Below, in pieces: positions 21,943-31,389 of a stretch of DNA of 64,000 bases. Under the pieces are notes generated by a model that worked only from the letters and a program-made list of their open reading frames with translations, searched no databases and was not told where the DNA came from. How positions within the stretch are numbered: position 1 is the stretch's first letter; each line of letters begins with the position of its first letter. Source of the stretch: an uncultured Lutibacter sp. (lineage in GTDB: Bacteria > Bacteroidota > Bacteroidia > Flavobacteriales > Flavobacteriaceae). Both the position numbers and the translations under genes were made by a program. The stretch is taken from contig NZ_CANLZZ010000001.1 in the NCBI RefSeq assembly GCF_947495725.1, positions 124,001 through 188,000 on the forward strand, given 5' to 3'.

Positions 21943-23559
21943 TTATATTGAATTAATAAATGAAGTTAGGTTGACATCTCGATCTAACTTCATTTTTTTT
22001 CTTAAACGGTGTCGAGAAACATGGATACTTCCTACTGAAATACCTAATAGATATGCCATTTCCTTTCCTGTAAAATTTAGCTTTATAAGCGCACATATTT
22101 TTAAATCCGCAGCACTTAGGTTAGAGACTTTTTGTTTTAATCGTCTATAAAAGTCTTCATTTAAAGAAGTGAATCTCAAATTAAATTCATCCCATAAATT
22201 ACCTGAAGTATGCTCTATAGATTTTAACAATGTTTTTGCAGATTTACTAGAGTCCTTTTCTTCTATAAACGTTTTTAATTGTTTAATAATTTGATCTCTT
22301 TCAATTAATTTTAACATATTAGCCGTTAGCTCTTTATTTTTATGCTCTAAAACTTCTTTCGAATTCTGCTGTTTTTTTTTATGCTTAATATGTTTAATTC
22401 TATTCCATATAATTAATGCAGCAATTATTAAGGTTGATAAAGTTATAAAAAACAATATTCTAAATCTTAATACTTCTTGTTTCTTCTCAGATAAGATTAA
22501 GTTATTTGTTACAAGTTCATTATTTTTCTTTACAAGCTGATTTTTATAATAGTTATTAACTACTATAAAACCACGATTGCCATCGGTTCTAGTATTCAAA
22601 TAGGTATCATTTATTTGTTTCGCAATTGTTAAATTATCATAAGCTAAAATAGCGTCGCCCATCTTATGCAGCAACTCGGCATATTTTTCATGAATATAAG
22701 CTTTGTAAAAAGTTAACTCTCCACTAAAACACTTAATTTTTAAAGATTTCTCATAATACATTCTTGCTGTATCTAAATCATTATTTAACCTATAAACATT
22801 GCCTAAAACAGCATAAACAATAATTAAAAAGCTCTTTTTATTAGCTGTATCATCATCTATAATTTCAATATTGTTCAACTCAGAAGCTATTTGTTTCAAC
22901 AAGTTTATTGCTTCATCGGTTTTTCCCTTGTGTCTAAGATAAAAAGACTCCTTTTCTTTTAAAAAAAGCTTGGAGTCTAAATTAAAACTATGATTATTTG
23001 AAATTACTTTACAACTATCGATATATAATTTTAAACTATCAACATCACTTATACGTTGGTAATATAAAGTCAAATTATAATAAGACCTGTATAATTGTTC
23101 AACCGAAACAAGCCCATTTTTGTATAATTCCCTATAGAGTAAATGAGATTTTTTGAATGATTCCACAACGTCGCCATCCTGTTTAAATAAATAATTTAAC
23201 ACCCCAAATTCCTCATAACATTTTGCTATTAATAATGGATCATTAAACTCTTCTGAAAGAAATAAGGCATCACCAGTTTTGTTAAACGACTTATTATAAT
23301 CTTGTTGTTTTCTATAATAGGCACTTAAAGAAATTAAACTTTTTATAATACTAGTTGTGTCACTTTTTAATTCAGCATCTTTATAAATTTTATTTAATTT
23401 TATTTCAACTGAATCTATTGATAATTTAGAATGTAATAATCCTTCAAACTTATATGTTTTAAACTGCTGACCTTGTAAGCAACCAAAAAATAAAAAGTTA
23501 AGTATAATAAACAACAAAATCAATCTAATATTTAAATATTTAAATTTTAAAACACTCAT
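21943..23559 (-). CDS. TPR-repeat membrane regulator with LuxR-type HTH (second copy)
   Basis: This is a second TPR-LuxR regulator: lipoprotein-like or uncleaved signal (LNFLFFGC), TPR-type helical array (about 55-330), transmembrane helix (about 366-388), coiled coil and C-terminal HTH with KEMAYLLGIS and RHRLRKKM. The ATG at 23559 is preferred to the TTG at 23580 because it gives a compact signal peptide. It is convergent with the sulfatase-GH16 operon, its stop only 7 bp away, and divergent from the next sulfatase operon with a 153-bp shared promoter region. It could control that operon, which lacks a clear direct-repeat operator. This is inference from position. Confidence 0.78.
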   Translation of the reverse strand: MSVLKFKYLNIRLILLFIILNFLFFGCLQGQQFKTYKFEGLLHSKLSIDSVEIKLNKIYKDAELKSDTTSIIKSLISLSAYYRKQQDYNKSFNKTGDALFLSEEFNDPLLIAKCYEEFGVLNYLFKQDGDVVESFKKSHLLYRELYKNGLVSVEQLYRSYYNLTLYYQRISDVDSLKLYIDSCKVISNNHSFNLDSKLFLKEKESFYLRHKGKTDEAINLLKQIASELNNIEIIDDDTANKKSFLIIVYAVLGNVYRLNNDLDTARMYYEKSLKIKCFSGELTFYKAYIHEKYAELLHKMGDAILAYDNLTIAKQINDTYLNTRTDGNRGFIVVNNYYKNQLVKKNNELVTNNLILSEKKQEVLRFRILFFITLSTLIIAALIIWNRIKHIKHKKKQQNSKEVLEHKNKELTANMLKLIERDQIIKQLKTFIEEKDSSKSAKTLLKSIEHTSGNLWDEFNLRFTSLNEDFYRRLKQKVSNLSAADLKICALIKLNFTGKEMAYLLGISVGSIHVSRHRLRKKMKLDRDVNLTSFINSI

Positions 23560-23712
23560 TTTTAATATTTTAACAAACAACCATAAAAGTACAACTAATT
23601 AAACTGTTAATAAAAAAAATAGAATAAAAATACAAATGTTAAGTTTTTGTAAGACATTATAAACACTTTAATGTGTAAATAAATAGTAAATTAGTGAAAT
23701 CAAATTCTAGGT

Positions 23713-25317
23713 ATGAAAAAACTATTATTTATTATTCTTTTAAGTATCATTGGCTCAGTTGAGGCGCAGCAAAAACCAAACATTCTATTTATTGCTATTG
23801 ATGATTTACGTCCAGAACTGGGATGTTATGGATCAGACATAGCTATTAGTCCTAATATGGATAAATTGGCTAGTGAAGGATTACTATTTAATAACGCTTA
23901 TTGTCAACAAGCAATTTGTGGACCATCAAGAGCAAGTTTAATGACTGGTGTTAGACCTTCAACAAGTGGTGTAACACATAATTACATACGGTTTAGAGAT
24001 CAACTTCCTCAAATAAAAACTATTGCCCAACATTTTACTTCGAATGGATATCAATCTGTTTATTATGGCAAAATATTTCATCACGGAGATGAAGATGAAA
24101 TTTCTTGGACAAGACCTCAACTTAAAAGTGATAAAAAACCTATTGGCTTCGCATTGCCTGAAAACAACAAAATAAAAACAGAAACACAAAAAAAAATGTT
24201 TGCAAAATATGGTAAAGTTGCAAAGTACGGCTTAGCAATGGGACCTGCTTACGAATGTGCCGATGTGCCAGATGACACCTATTCCGATGGTTTAAATGCC
24301 GATTTAGCAATTAAAACTATAAAAGAGATGGTGAAAGAAAACGGCAAACCATTTTTCTTAGGATTGGGCTTTCACAAACCTCACTTAAATTGGGTGGCTC
24401 CTAAAAAATATTGGGATTTATATGATGAAAATGATATCAAACTTGCCACTCAAACCAAGGCTCCATTTAATGGTGCAGAAATGGGAATTCATCCTTCTTT
24501 TGAATTAAGAGTTAGAAGTGGAATTCCAAAAAGCGGAAAATTAAATAATGAACTGTCAACCACACTAAAACATGCATATTTAGCTTGTGTTAGTTATGTA
24601 GATGCCCAAATTGGAAAAGTAATAAATGCTTTAGATGAAGCTGGAATTAAAGACAATACTATTATTGTTTTATGGGGTGATCACGGATGGCATTTAGGTG
24701 AAATGGGAATTTGGGGAAAAGCCACAAATTATGAAATTGCTACACGAGTACCAATGATGATTTACACACCCGATATGCCAGTTAAAAATAGAGGTAAAAA
24801 AACAAACGCTTTAGTAGAATTAGTTGACATATATCCTACTTTATCTGATTTAGTGGGACTAGAAACCCCAAAACATTTAGAAGGAAAAAGCTTTAAACCT
24901 CTATTAAAAAATCCAGAAAAAAAATGGAAAAAAGCAGTGTTTAGTCAATTTCCTTCACCTGCATTAAGAGAATGGGGAGCTTTCCCTATAAGACCAGCAA
25001 TGCGCGAAACTTATTTTGGCCCTTTATTAAAAGAAGTTGAAGACAAAATTAAACTTCAACAAAAAGAAAAATGGAATAGAGATTTATTTGAAAACCATTT
25101 AATGGGATACGCTATGAGAACCAATGATTACAGATTTGTAATTTGGAAAGACAGTAGAACTAAAAATAGTGAACCTGTATATATTGAATTATTTGACCAT
25201 AAAAATGATCCAACTGAAACTACAAACATTGCTAAAAAACATCCAAAACTTGTCTCAAAACTGTTGAAAACCTTCAATAAAGAATGGGAAAAAGTTCATA
25301 AACCAAAAACTCTTTAA
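23713..25317 (+). CDS. S1 family sulfatase (iduronate-sulfatase-like, S1_7 type)
   Basis: This sulfatase has C69 in CGPSR (QAICGPSRASLMTG), the metal pair in AIDDLRPELGCYG, and GDHGWHLGEMGIWGKATNYE near the C-terminus. A type I signal peptide cut after VEAQ implies a soluble periplasmic enzyme, whereas its paralogue at 19.3 kb is a lipoprotein. It is first of three genes with gaps of 2 and 12 bp, followed by another sulfatase and an FAD oxidoreductase. The pair differs mainly in the substrate-loop region (about 110-190), which may set the sulfate position each one removes. Confidence 0.87.
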   Translation: MKKLLFIILLSIIGSVEAQQKPNILFIAIDDLRPELGCYGSDIAISPNMDKLASEGLLFNNAYCQQAICGPSRASLMTGVRPSTSGVTHNYIRFRDQLPQIKTIAQHFTSNGYQSVYYGKIFHHGDEDEISWTRPQLKSDKKPIGFALPENNKIKTETQKKMFAKYGKVAKYGLAMGPAYECADVPDDTYSDGLNADLAIKTIKEMVKENGKPFFLGLGFHKPHLNWVAPKKYWDLYDENDIKLATQTKAPFNGAEMGIHPSFELRVRSGIPKSGKLNNELSTTLKHAYLACVSYVDAQIGKVINALDEAGIKDNTIIVLWGDHGWHLGEMGIWGKATNYEIATRVPMMIYTPDMPVKNRGKKTNALVELVDIYPTLSDLVGLETPKHLEGKSFKPLLKNPEKKWKKAVFSQFPSPALREWGAFPIRPAMRETYFGPLLKEVEDKIKLQQKEKWNRDLFENHLMGYAMRTNDYRFVIWKDSRTKNSEPVYIELFDHKNDPTETTNIAKKHPKLVSKLLKTFNKEWEKVHKPKTL

Positions 25318-25319
25318 TT

Positions 25320-26906
25320 ATGATAAAAAAGACTTCATTTAAAATATCAATTCTAGTAGTTGTAATTCTCTTTTTCTCAGTAAACGGCTCAGTTGCTCAA
25401 AACCAAAAAAAGCCTAATGTGCTGCTTATAATGCTTGATGATTTAAATGATTATGTAGGTTTTTTAGACGGTCATCCACAGGCACAAACACCCAATATGG
25501 ATGCTTTAGCTAAAGAGAGCGTAATTTTTACAAATGCACACACCAATGCTCCTATTTGTGCTCCGTCAAGATCAAGCATGTTAACTGGTATTTACCCTCA
25601 TAAATCAAAAAATTTCTGGTTTTCAAAATGGACACAAAATGATATTTTAAAAAATAGCAAAACACTAATGCAATTTATGAGTGACAATGGCTATCAAACT
25701 TTTGGAACAGGAAAATTAATGCACGATAGAGTTAAAAGTGAATGGAATGAATATGGCATTGAAAATGATTTTGGACCTTATGCTTTTGACGGTAAAAAAG
25801 CTGCGAGACATCCTTCAGTTCCAAAAGAATACTATCAAAACAAAAATGATGGTTTATTTAGCTCTTTAGCCGATGTACCAAATGTACCTGCATCTAAAAA
25901 TACAAACGGATATAACGGTTGGTATGATATTAAAAATAGAAAACCTTTTAACTACGTAAATGATGAAAATCGTGATTTACTAAATGATGAAAAAAGTGCA
26001 AATTGGGCTGTTTCAAAAATAACTGAATTAGAAAACAAAAAAAATTCTAAACCATTCTTTTTGGCAGTTGGTTTTGTTCGTCCTCATACACCTTTGGTTG
26101 CACCTCAAAAATATTTTGATAAATATCCTTTAGAAACCTTAAAGCTTCCAATATTAAAAGAAAATGACATTGAAGACACTTACTACAGGTCAACATTTAA
26201 ATGGACTCCAGCTTGGGCAAAACATTATGAAGAACTAAAAGCCTCATATACTAATTTTGATGATGGTTTACGTGCGTATCTTCAAGCTTATTTAGCTTGT
26301 ATAAGTTTTGCCGACGATCAAGTTGGCAAAGTAATAACTGCATTAAAAAGCAGTACTCTAAATGACAATACCATTGTTATTTTAGTGAGTGATCACGGTT
26401 ATAATCAAGGTGAAAAAGAATTTATTTACAAGAACAATTTATGGGAAGAAACTACACGAATTCCAATGCTAATACGATCACCTAAATTCAAAAATAATGC
26501 AGGTAAAAAAGTTAATGAACCTGTTTCATTAATAGATATTTATCCAACCATTGCAGACCTATGTAATATTGAAGCAAGTAATATAAAAAATGAAAATGGC
26601 GCTTTGTTAAGTGGTTTTAGTATGAAACCTTTTTTAGAAGATCCAGAAAACGGGAAATGGAATGGTCCGAATGTAGCATTAACTGTTGTTAGAGGAAATT
26701 TCAAAAGTAATGAACCTAATGAGCAAAGCTATTCCGTGCGCTCAAAAAACTATAGATACATACGTTATGTTAATGGAAAAGAAGAGTTATATGACCATAC
26801 AAATGACTCTTATGAATGGTCAAATTTAGCCTACAATCCTAAATTTAAAAGAGTAAAAAAGCAACTAGAAAATCAACTAGATAAACTATTAAAACAAACT
26901 AATTAA
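25320..26906 (+). CDS. S1 family sulfatase (choline-sulfatase/iduronate-like, S1_17 type?)
   Basis: This sulfatase carries C80 in a CAPSR motif (APICAPSRSSMLTG), the form with Ala at the second position. The metal pair is in LDDLNDYVG and the late loop is SDHGYNQGEKEFIYKNNLWE. A signal peptide cut near SVAQ exports it. It is clearly different from the iduronate-sulfatase-like pair and from the two CGPSR sulfatases with the EYITDALSRE motif. It starts 2 bp after the previous stop, so the two are translationally coupled. An S1_17 assignment would match the usual carrageenan-locus set but is only a guess from overall form. Confidence 0.82.
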   Translation: MIKKTSFKISILVVVILFFSVNGSVAQNQKKPNVLLIMLDDLNDYVGFLDGHPQAQTPNMDALAKESVIFTNAHTNAPICAPSRSSMLTGIYPHKSKNFWFSKWTQNDILKNSKTLMQFMSDNGYQTFGTGKLMHDRVKSEWNEYGIENDFGPYAFDGKKAARHPSVPKEYYQNKNDGLFSSLADVPNVPASKNTNGYNGWYDIKNRKPFNYVNDENRDLLNDEKSANWAVSKITELENKKNSKPFFLAVGFVRPHTPLVAPQKYFDKYPLETLKLPILKENDIEDTYYRSTFKWTPAWAKHYEELKASYTNFDDGLRAYLQAYLACISFADDQVGKVITALKSSTLNDNTIVILVSDHGYNQGEKEFIYKNNLWEETTRIPMLIRSPKFKNNAGKKVNEPVSLIDIYPTIADLCNIEASNIKNENGALLSGFSMKPFLEDPENGKWNGPNVALTVVRGNFKSNEPNEQSYSVRSKNYRYIRYVNGKEELYDHTNDSYEWSNLAYNPKFKRVKKQLENQLDKLLKQTN

Positions 26907-26918
26907 TACAGCATTAAA

Positions 26919-28844
26919 ATGAAACGTAGAGATTTTTTTAAAAAAGGAACCAAAGGAGCAATTGCTGCAAGCTTAATACCAATTACTGGAAATGCGTTTG
27001 ATATGAATTCAGACCTAGATAACATAAAACCAATAAATTGGGAACAACAAGGAGTTGGTAAAAAAGAAATTCCAAATCGTAAAAAAATAGTTAATTACGA
27101 TGTTGCAGTTTTAGGTGCTGGTTTAGCTGGTATTTGTGCAGCAGTGTCTGCAGCAAGAAATGGAGTAAAAACAGTTTTAGTTCAAGACAGACCTGTTTTA
27201 GGTGGAAACAGTTCTAGTGAAATTAGAGTTCACGTAAATGGAGTTGGACATTTAAAACCCGATAATTGGGCTGAACGTGAAACTGGTATTATTGAAGAGT
27301 TATTATTGCTAAATAGGTTTCAAAATCCGCAACAATCTTTTCCTGTTTGGGATCACGTTTTATATGATTATGTGCACCAAGTTGAAAATTTAGATTTAAT
27401 GCTAAATACTCAAGCAATTGAAGCAACAATGAATGGTAACACTATTGTTTCTGCACGATGTTGGCAACTAACTACAGAAACTGAATTTACTATAAATGCA
27501 AAACAATTTATAGACTGTTCGGGTGATGGTATGTTGGCGGCTTCAGCAGGTGCAATTTTTAGAACTGGTAGAGAAGCTTCTTCTGAATTTAATGAAATTT
27601 ACGCTCCAAAAGTTGCAGATGGATGGCAAATGGGAGCAACTATTCTTTTTTCAACAAAAGATATGGGTAAACCAATGCCGTTTACACCGCCTTCCTACAC
27701 TTTAAAATATGATGCTGAAAACGCCTACAAACGAAAAATAAAACCTTACGTTGGAGGTATTTGGTGGGTTGAAGTTGGAAGTGAAAATGATATTATAGCA
27801 GAGGCTGAAACTAACCGACATAAAATTATGGGCTATATGTATGGTGTTTGGGACTATATTAAAAACTCTGGAGAATTTCCAGACTCGGAAAACTTAGCTT
27901 TAGATTGGGTTGGAGCCGTACCAGGCAGAAGAGAATCTCGTAGGTTTATGGGTGATTATATTTTATCGGAAAAAGATTTAACTGAACACAGACACTTTGA
28001 AGATGGTGTCGCTTTTGGCGGCTGGAGTATTGATGAACACGGTGAAGGTGGAATAGAAAACTTAAAAGTTCCTGGAAGTTATTTTCACCATCATTTCAAA
28101 AAAGTATATGAAATTCCATACAGAAGTTTGTATTCAAAAAATATTGACAACTTACAATTCTCCGGACGAAACATTAGTCAAACTCATATTGCGCTTTCCT
28201 CTTCTAGAGTTATGGCTACTTGTGCAACTATGGGACAAGCAACGGGAACTGCCGCTAGTATATGCGTAAAGAAAAACGTGAACCCTAGAGCAATTGCTCA
28301 AAACTATATTAATGATTTGCAAGAACAATTATTAAGAGATGATTCTTATGTTCCTTTAAGACCTGCAAATGATAAAAATGATCTTGCAACAAAAGCTCAT
28401 TTAATTTTTGGATCTTCTACTCTCTCGGGTGATGCTAAAAATCTAATTAATGGTATTTCAAGAGATATTGATGGTAACATTAACCACTGGCAAGCAGATG
28501 GGTTAAATGCAGAATTACAATTAGAATGGAACAAACCAATTAAACTTTCTAAAGTTGAAATAAAGTGCGATACAAATCTTAAAAAGAACATTTTTATGCA
28601 CAAGCTTTCACCAGAAACTAAAAAACACACAAGTATAATTCCAGTTGAACTATTAAAATCTATGGAAGTAGAAGCTCGTATTAATGGTGTGTGGGTTAAA
28701 GTTGGCGAAATTGACAACAATAAAACACGTTTAATTAAATTCAGTTTTGATCAAATAAAGACTACTGCAGTTCGACTAAAATTAAAAGAAACTTATGGCC
28801 ATAAAAATATTAAATTGTTTGAAGTTCGCTGTTATGAATCTTAA
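26919..28844 (+). CDS. Tat-exported FAD-dependent oxidoreductase, third gene of sulfatase operon
   Basis: This is an FAD-dependent oxidoreductase of the FAD_oxidored type. The N-terminus MKRRDFFKKG is a twin-arginine export signal, so the protein would be folded with its cofactor before export. A Rossmann dinucleotide motif lies at G66-A-G68-L-A-G71, with LGGNSSSEIRVHVNG as the usual second FAD contact. The catalytic part ends near 490. A discoidin-like beta domain (about 510-641) follows and may bind carbohydrate. It lies 12 bp after a sulfatase and before a terminator. Its substrate is unknown; oxidation of a sugar or oligosaccharide from the same polymer is possible. Confidence 0.8.
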   Translation: MKRRDFFKKGTKGAIAASLIPITGNAFDMNSDLDNIKPINWEQQGVGKKEIPNRKKIVNYDVAVLGAGLAGICAAVSAARNGVKTVLVQDRPVLGGNSSSEIRVHVNGVGHLKPDNWAERETGIIEELLLLNRFQNPQQSFPVWDHVLYDYVHQVENLDLMLNTQAIEATMNGNTIVSARCWQLTTETEFTINAKQFIDCSGDGMLAASAGAIFRTGREASSEFNEIYAPKVADGWQMGATILFSTKDMGKPMPFTPPSYTLKYDAENAYKRKIKPYVGGIWWVEVGSENDIIAEAETNRHKIMGYMYGVWDYIKNSGEFPDSENLALDWVGAVPGRRESRRFMGDYILSEKDLTEHRHFEDGVAFGGWSIDEHGEGGIENLKVPGSYFHHHFKKVYEIPYRSLYSKNIDNLQFSGRNISQTHIALSSSRVMATCATMGQATGTAASICVKKNVNPRAIAQNYINDLQEQLLRDDSYVPLRPANDKNDLATKAHLIFGSSTLSGDAKNLINGISRDIDGNINHWQADGLNAELQLEWNKPIKLSKVEIKCDTNLKKNIFMHKLSPETKKHTSIIPVELLKSMEVEARINGVWVKVGEIDNNKTRLIKFSFDQIKTTAVRLKLKETYGHKNIKLFEVRCYES

Positions 28845-28849
28845 CAAAC

Positions 28850-28887
28850 AAAAAAGAGAATAACGTTAACGTTATTCTCTTTTTTTT
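28850..28887. terminator. Bidirectional terminator between convergent operons
   Basis: The perfect 24-bp palindrome built on GAGAATAACGTT is flanked by A- and T-runs. It serves both the sulfatase/oxidoreductase operon and the minus-strand sulfatase-GH16 pair. Confidence 0.88.
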
Positions 28888-28900
28888 AAACAATTATATT

Positions 28901-29860
28901 TTATTTTTTTCTATAACAACGCACCCAATCTACTTTCATTTCTGTAGGAAAACCTTCTTCGGTTGCCTTTTCAGGAACCGGACATCTATCCTTTCCATTT
29001 GGACAATTTTGATAAGTTACATGTGGATATCTCAATCCTAAGGAAAGTGTTACATGCATTGGTAAATGCCAGTAAACATTTTTCTTTTCACCTGTCTTTT
29101 TCCCATCTATATAAAATGTTATTTTATCTTTTGCAATTTCAGCACCATATGTATGATAATCATCTCTAGGATCAAAATCTGTATGAATTTCCGTTTTAGT
29201 TAACTCTGGATATCCGCCTGGTCGTTTCCATAATTCTTTACCGTTTTCAATTACCACAGTATGTAAATTACTATCAATAACTTCTGGGCCACTTATACCA
29301 TTTTCTTTAGTCCAATTGGCCTGTAACATTTCAACAACATCTACTTCGCAATATCTAACAGCTCCTTCATTATTTTTTCTCATTCCCCAACCATCAAGTT
29401 CACTTCCAAGACTATATAACCAAAAAGCCGGGCTTGCACCTGGAAACGTGTGAATTCCTTTTATTTTAGCTTCAACATATCCGTAGGTGATTGTATCTTT
29501 AGATCTTAAAATACCAGATTTATAAAACATATCGAACCCTCTCGCTGAATGTTCTTCATAACGCATTCTAATATTTAAAACTTCCTCTTTTTGATATGTA
29601 TTATCTGGCTCCCAAGACCAGGGACCCCAATCATTTGGGTTGTTAATCCATTTAGATAAATTTACAGAATTTGTATTAAATTCATCAGAAATTGAAGTGT
29701 CCAAAATCCAATCATTAGGATTTATATCAATAGGACTTTCTCCATTTTTGGAGTTTTCAATTTCTTGATTTGGTTGTTCAGTTTCAATATTTAAATCCTC
29801 AGTATTTGTTGTGCCGCAAGAAAATAAAACCAGTATTAACAATGCCTTAATAAAATTCAT
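28901..29860 (-). CDS. GH16 endo-galactanase, kappa-carrageenase-like
   Basis: This is a family-16 enzyme with a lipoprotein signal (VLFSC15). The catalytic triad is E172, D174, E177 in CEVDVVEML. Features that set it apart from the other GH16s here are WGPWSWEPDN, SGILRSK, YGYVEAKIKG and PGASPAFWLYS, which are of the kappa-carrageenase (GH16_17) type. Two Cys near the C-terminus (NCPNGKDRC) may form a disulfide. It is second on the minus strand after a sulfatase, 15 bp apart. The kappa-carrageenase call is from remembered family form and is the single best hint that the polymer is carrageenan; a search against GH16 subfamilies would settle it. Confidence 0.78.
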   Translation of the reverse strand: MNFIKALLILVLFSCGTTNTEDLNIETEQPNQEIENSKNGESPIDINPNDWILDTSISDEFNTNSVNLSKWINNPNDWGPWSWEPDNTYQKEEVLNIRMRYEEHSARGFDMFYKSGILRSKDTITYGYVEAKIKGIHTFPGASPAFWLYSLGSELDGWGMRKNNEGAVRYCEVDVVEMLQANWTKENGISGPEVIDSNLHTVVIENGKELWKRPGGYPELTKTEIHTDFDPRDDYHTYGAEIAKDKITFYIDGKKTGEKKNVYWHLPMHVTLSLGLRYPHVTYQNCPNGKDRCPVPEKATEEGFPTEMKVDWVRCYRKK

Positions 29861-29875
29861 TTCTTTAAAATAAAA

Positions 29876-31261
29876 TTAGTGTAATTTATAAGTATCCATC
29901 CTGTCAATATCAACTTTTTCAAATTTCTTTTGAAGCAGCCAAGCTGGTCTTTCTAAGGTTAATTCCCAATGATAAATTTGCTTATACATTTTTCTAACTT
30001 TATCTGGATAATACACAGCTAAATCTCTTAATTCTGAAGGATCTTCTTCAATATTATACAATTCAGCAGGTCGGTCCGAATAACGAATTAATTTCCAATC
30101 ACCATCACGTAAGGCAGCCCTTGTTCCTAATCTCCAAAATAATTCTTTGTGAGGACGATCAGTTTTAAGCCCTTGTATAAATGGAACAATATTTACACCA
30201 TCAATATTTTTTAAATCTGCTGATTTACCTCCACCTGCTTCAAAAAATGTGGGTAATAAATCTAGTGTACTAATAGGATAATTGTAAGTCGTATTTTCTT
30301 TAATTTTACCCGGCCATTTCATTAAAAACGGCACACGAATTCCTCCTTCTAAATGATTGGATTTTGTACCGCTTAAAGGTAAATTAATAGAGGCATTTTT
30401 ATCGGTTGGACCACCGTTATCGTTGGAAAAAACCACAAGTGTATTTTCTTCTAAACCAAGTTCTTTTAATTTGTCCAATACGTTACCACAAGCTCTATCT
30501 AACCCTAAAGTCATAGCTGCAACTTCTTTTCTTTTACCCGTCAATTCAGGGAACTTAGCCAAATCTTCCTTTGTGGCATGCATTGGAGTATGCACTGCAT
30601 TAAAAGATAGTACAATAAAGAATGGTTTTTTCTTATTGCGTTTCATAAAATCTATGGCTTCATCGGCCAATCTATCTGTTAAATATCCATCATGTTCTTT
30701 AAAATTACCAAATCCCTTTTCAAGTTTATTTAATTCTTCTTTTGGAGAACTCAAATAGGCCCAATAATCACGAGCTCCACCTCTAAAACCATAGAATTCA
30801 TCAAAACCTCTTTTTGTTGGATGAAATTTATCTGCACCACCTAAATGCCATTTGCCATAGAAAGCAGTTTGATACCCTAGTTTTTTCATATAATCACCCA
30901 TTGTAATTTCGGTCAAAGGAATTCCCATATTTGGTCCATCAGCACCTGAGACAGCACTCATATAACCTGGAACATTGTTTTCTTCAAAACCAAATCGTTG
31001 TTGATATCGACCTGTTAATAGTCCAGCCCTTGATGGTCCACAAACTGATGCTGAAACATATCCTTGCTTAAATTTTACACCTTCTTTCGCTAATTTATCT
31101 AAATTAGGCGTAATCATAACTTTACTTCCTTGAAAACCAAAATCTGCATATCCAGCATCATCTGAAAACAATAAAATTATATTAGGCTGTTTTTGAGCAT
31201 TCATAACTTGAAACATTAGAGTAGCCAACCCTAATAATAAAAAGCTTTTAAAATTTTTCAT
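29876..31261 (-). CDS. S1 family sulfatase, secreted
   Basis: This is the shortest of the six sulfatases, with a type I signal peptide (cut after VMNAQ). C74 lies in CGPSR ([20 protein letters not shown]) and the metal pair in [11 protein letters not shown]. The form is that of arylsulfatase/GalNAc-6-sulfatase-like members, with [12 protein letters not shown] as the late metal loop. It is first of a two-gene minus-strand operon with the kappa-carrageenase-like GH16, so it probably acts on the products of that enzyme. It is more distant from the EYITDALSRE sulfatases than they are from each other. No direct-repeat operator was found upstream. Confidence 0.85.
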   Translation of the reverse strand: MKNFKSFLLLGLATLMFQVMNAQKQPNIILLFSDDAGYADFGFQGSKVMITPNLDKLAKEGVKFKQGYVSASVCGPSRAGLLTGRYQQRFGFEENNVPGYMSAVSGADGPNMGIPLTEITMGDYMKKLGYQTAFYGKWHLGGADKFHPTKRGFDEFYGFRGGARDYWAYLSSPKEELNKLEKGFGNFKEHDGYLTDRLADEAIDFMKRNKKKPFFIVLSFNAVHTPMHATKEDLAKFPELTGKRKEVAAMTLGLDRACGNVLDKLKELGLEENTLVVFSNDNGGPTDKNASINLPLSGTKSNHLEGGIRVPFLMKWPGKIKENTTYNYPISTLDLLPTFFEAGGGKSADLKNIDGVNIVPFIQGLKTDRPHKELFWRLGTRAALRDGDWKLIRYSDRPAELYNIEEDPSELRDLAVYYPDKVRKMYKQIYHWELTLERPAWLLQKKFEKVDIDRMDTYKLH

Positions 31262-31389
31262 AATTCTACATTTTTTGTTTTAAACAACTAATCCACAACT
31301 TAACGTTATGGATTTAGTCTATTGTACAAACTAAAGTTAACCGACTTTATAATATACAATTTTAATTATTATTTTCTTTTTAAATTCTT

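Noticed and set aside
23653..23690. GACATT and TGTAAA 21 bp apart before the 23.7-kb sulfatase
   Set aside because: Too few bases agree, and the -7 position would fall at the start codon.
30357..30758. 133-residue plus-strand frame inside the minus-strand sulfatase gene
   Set aside because: It is the shadow of a well-supported coding frame, with no signal, motif or start context of its own.
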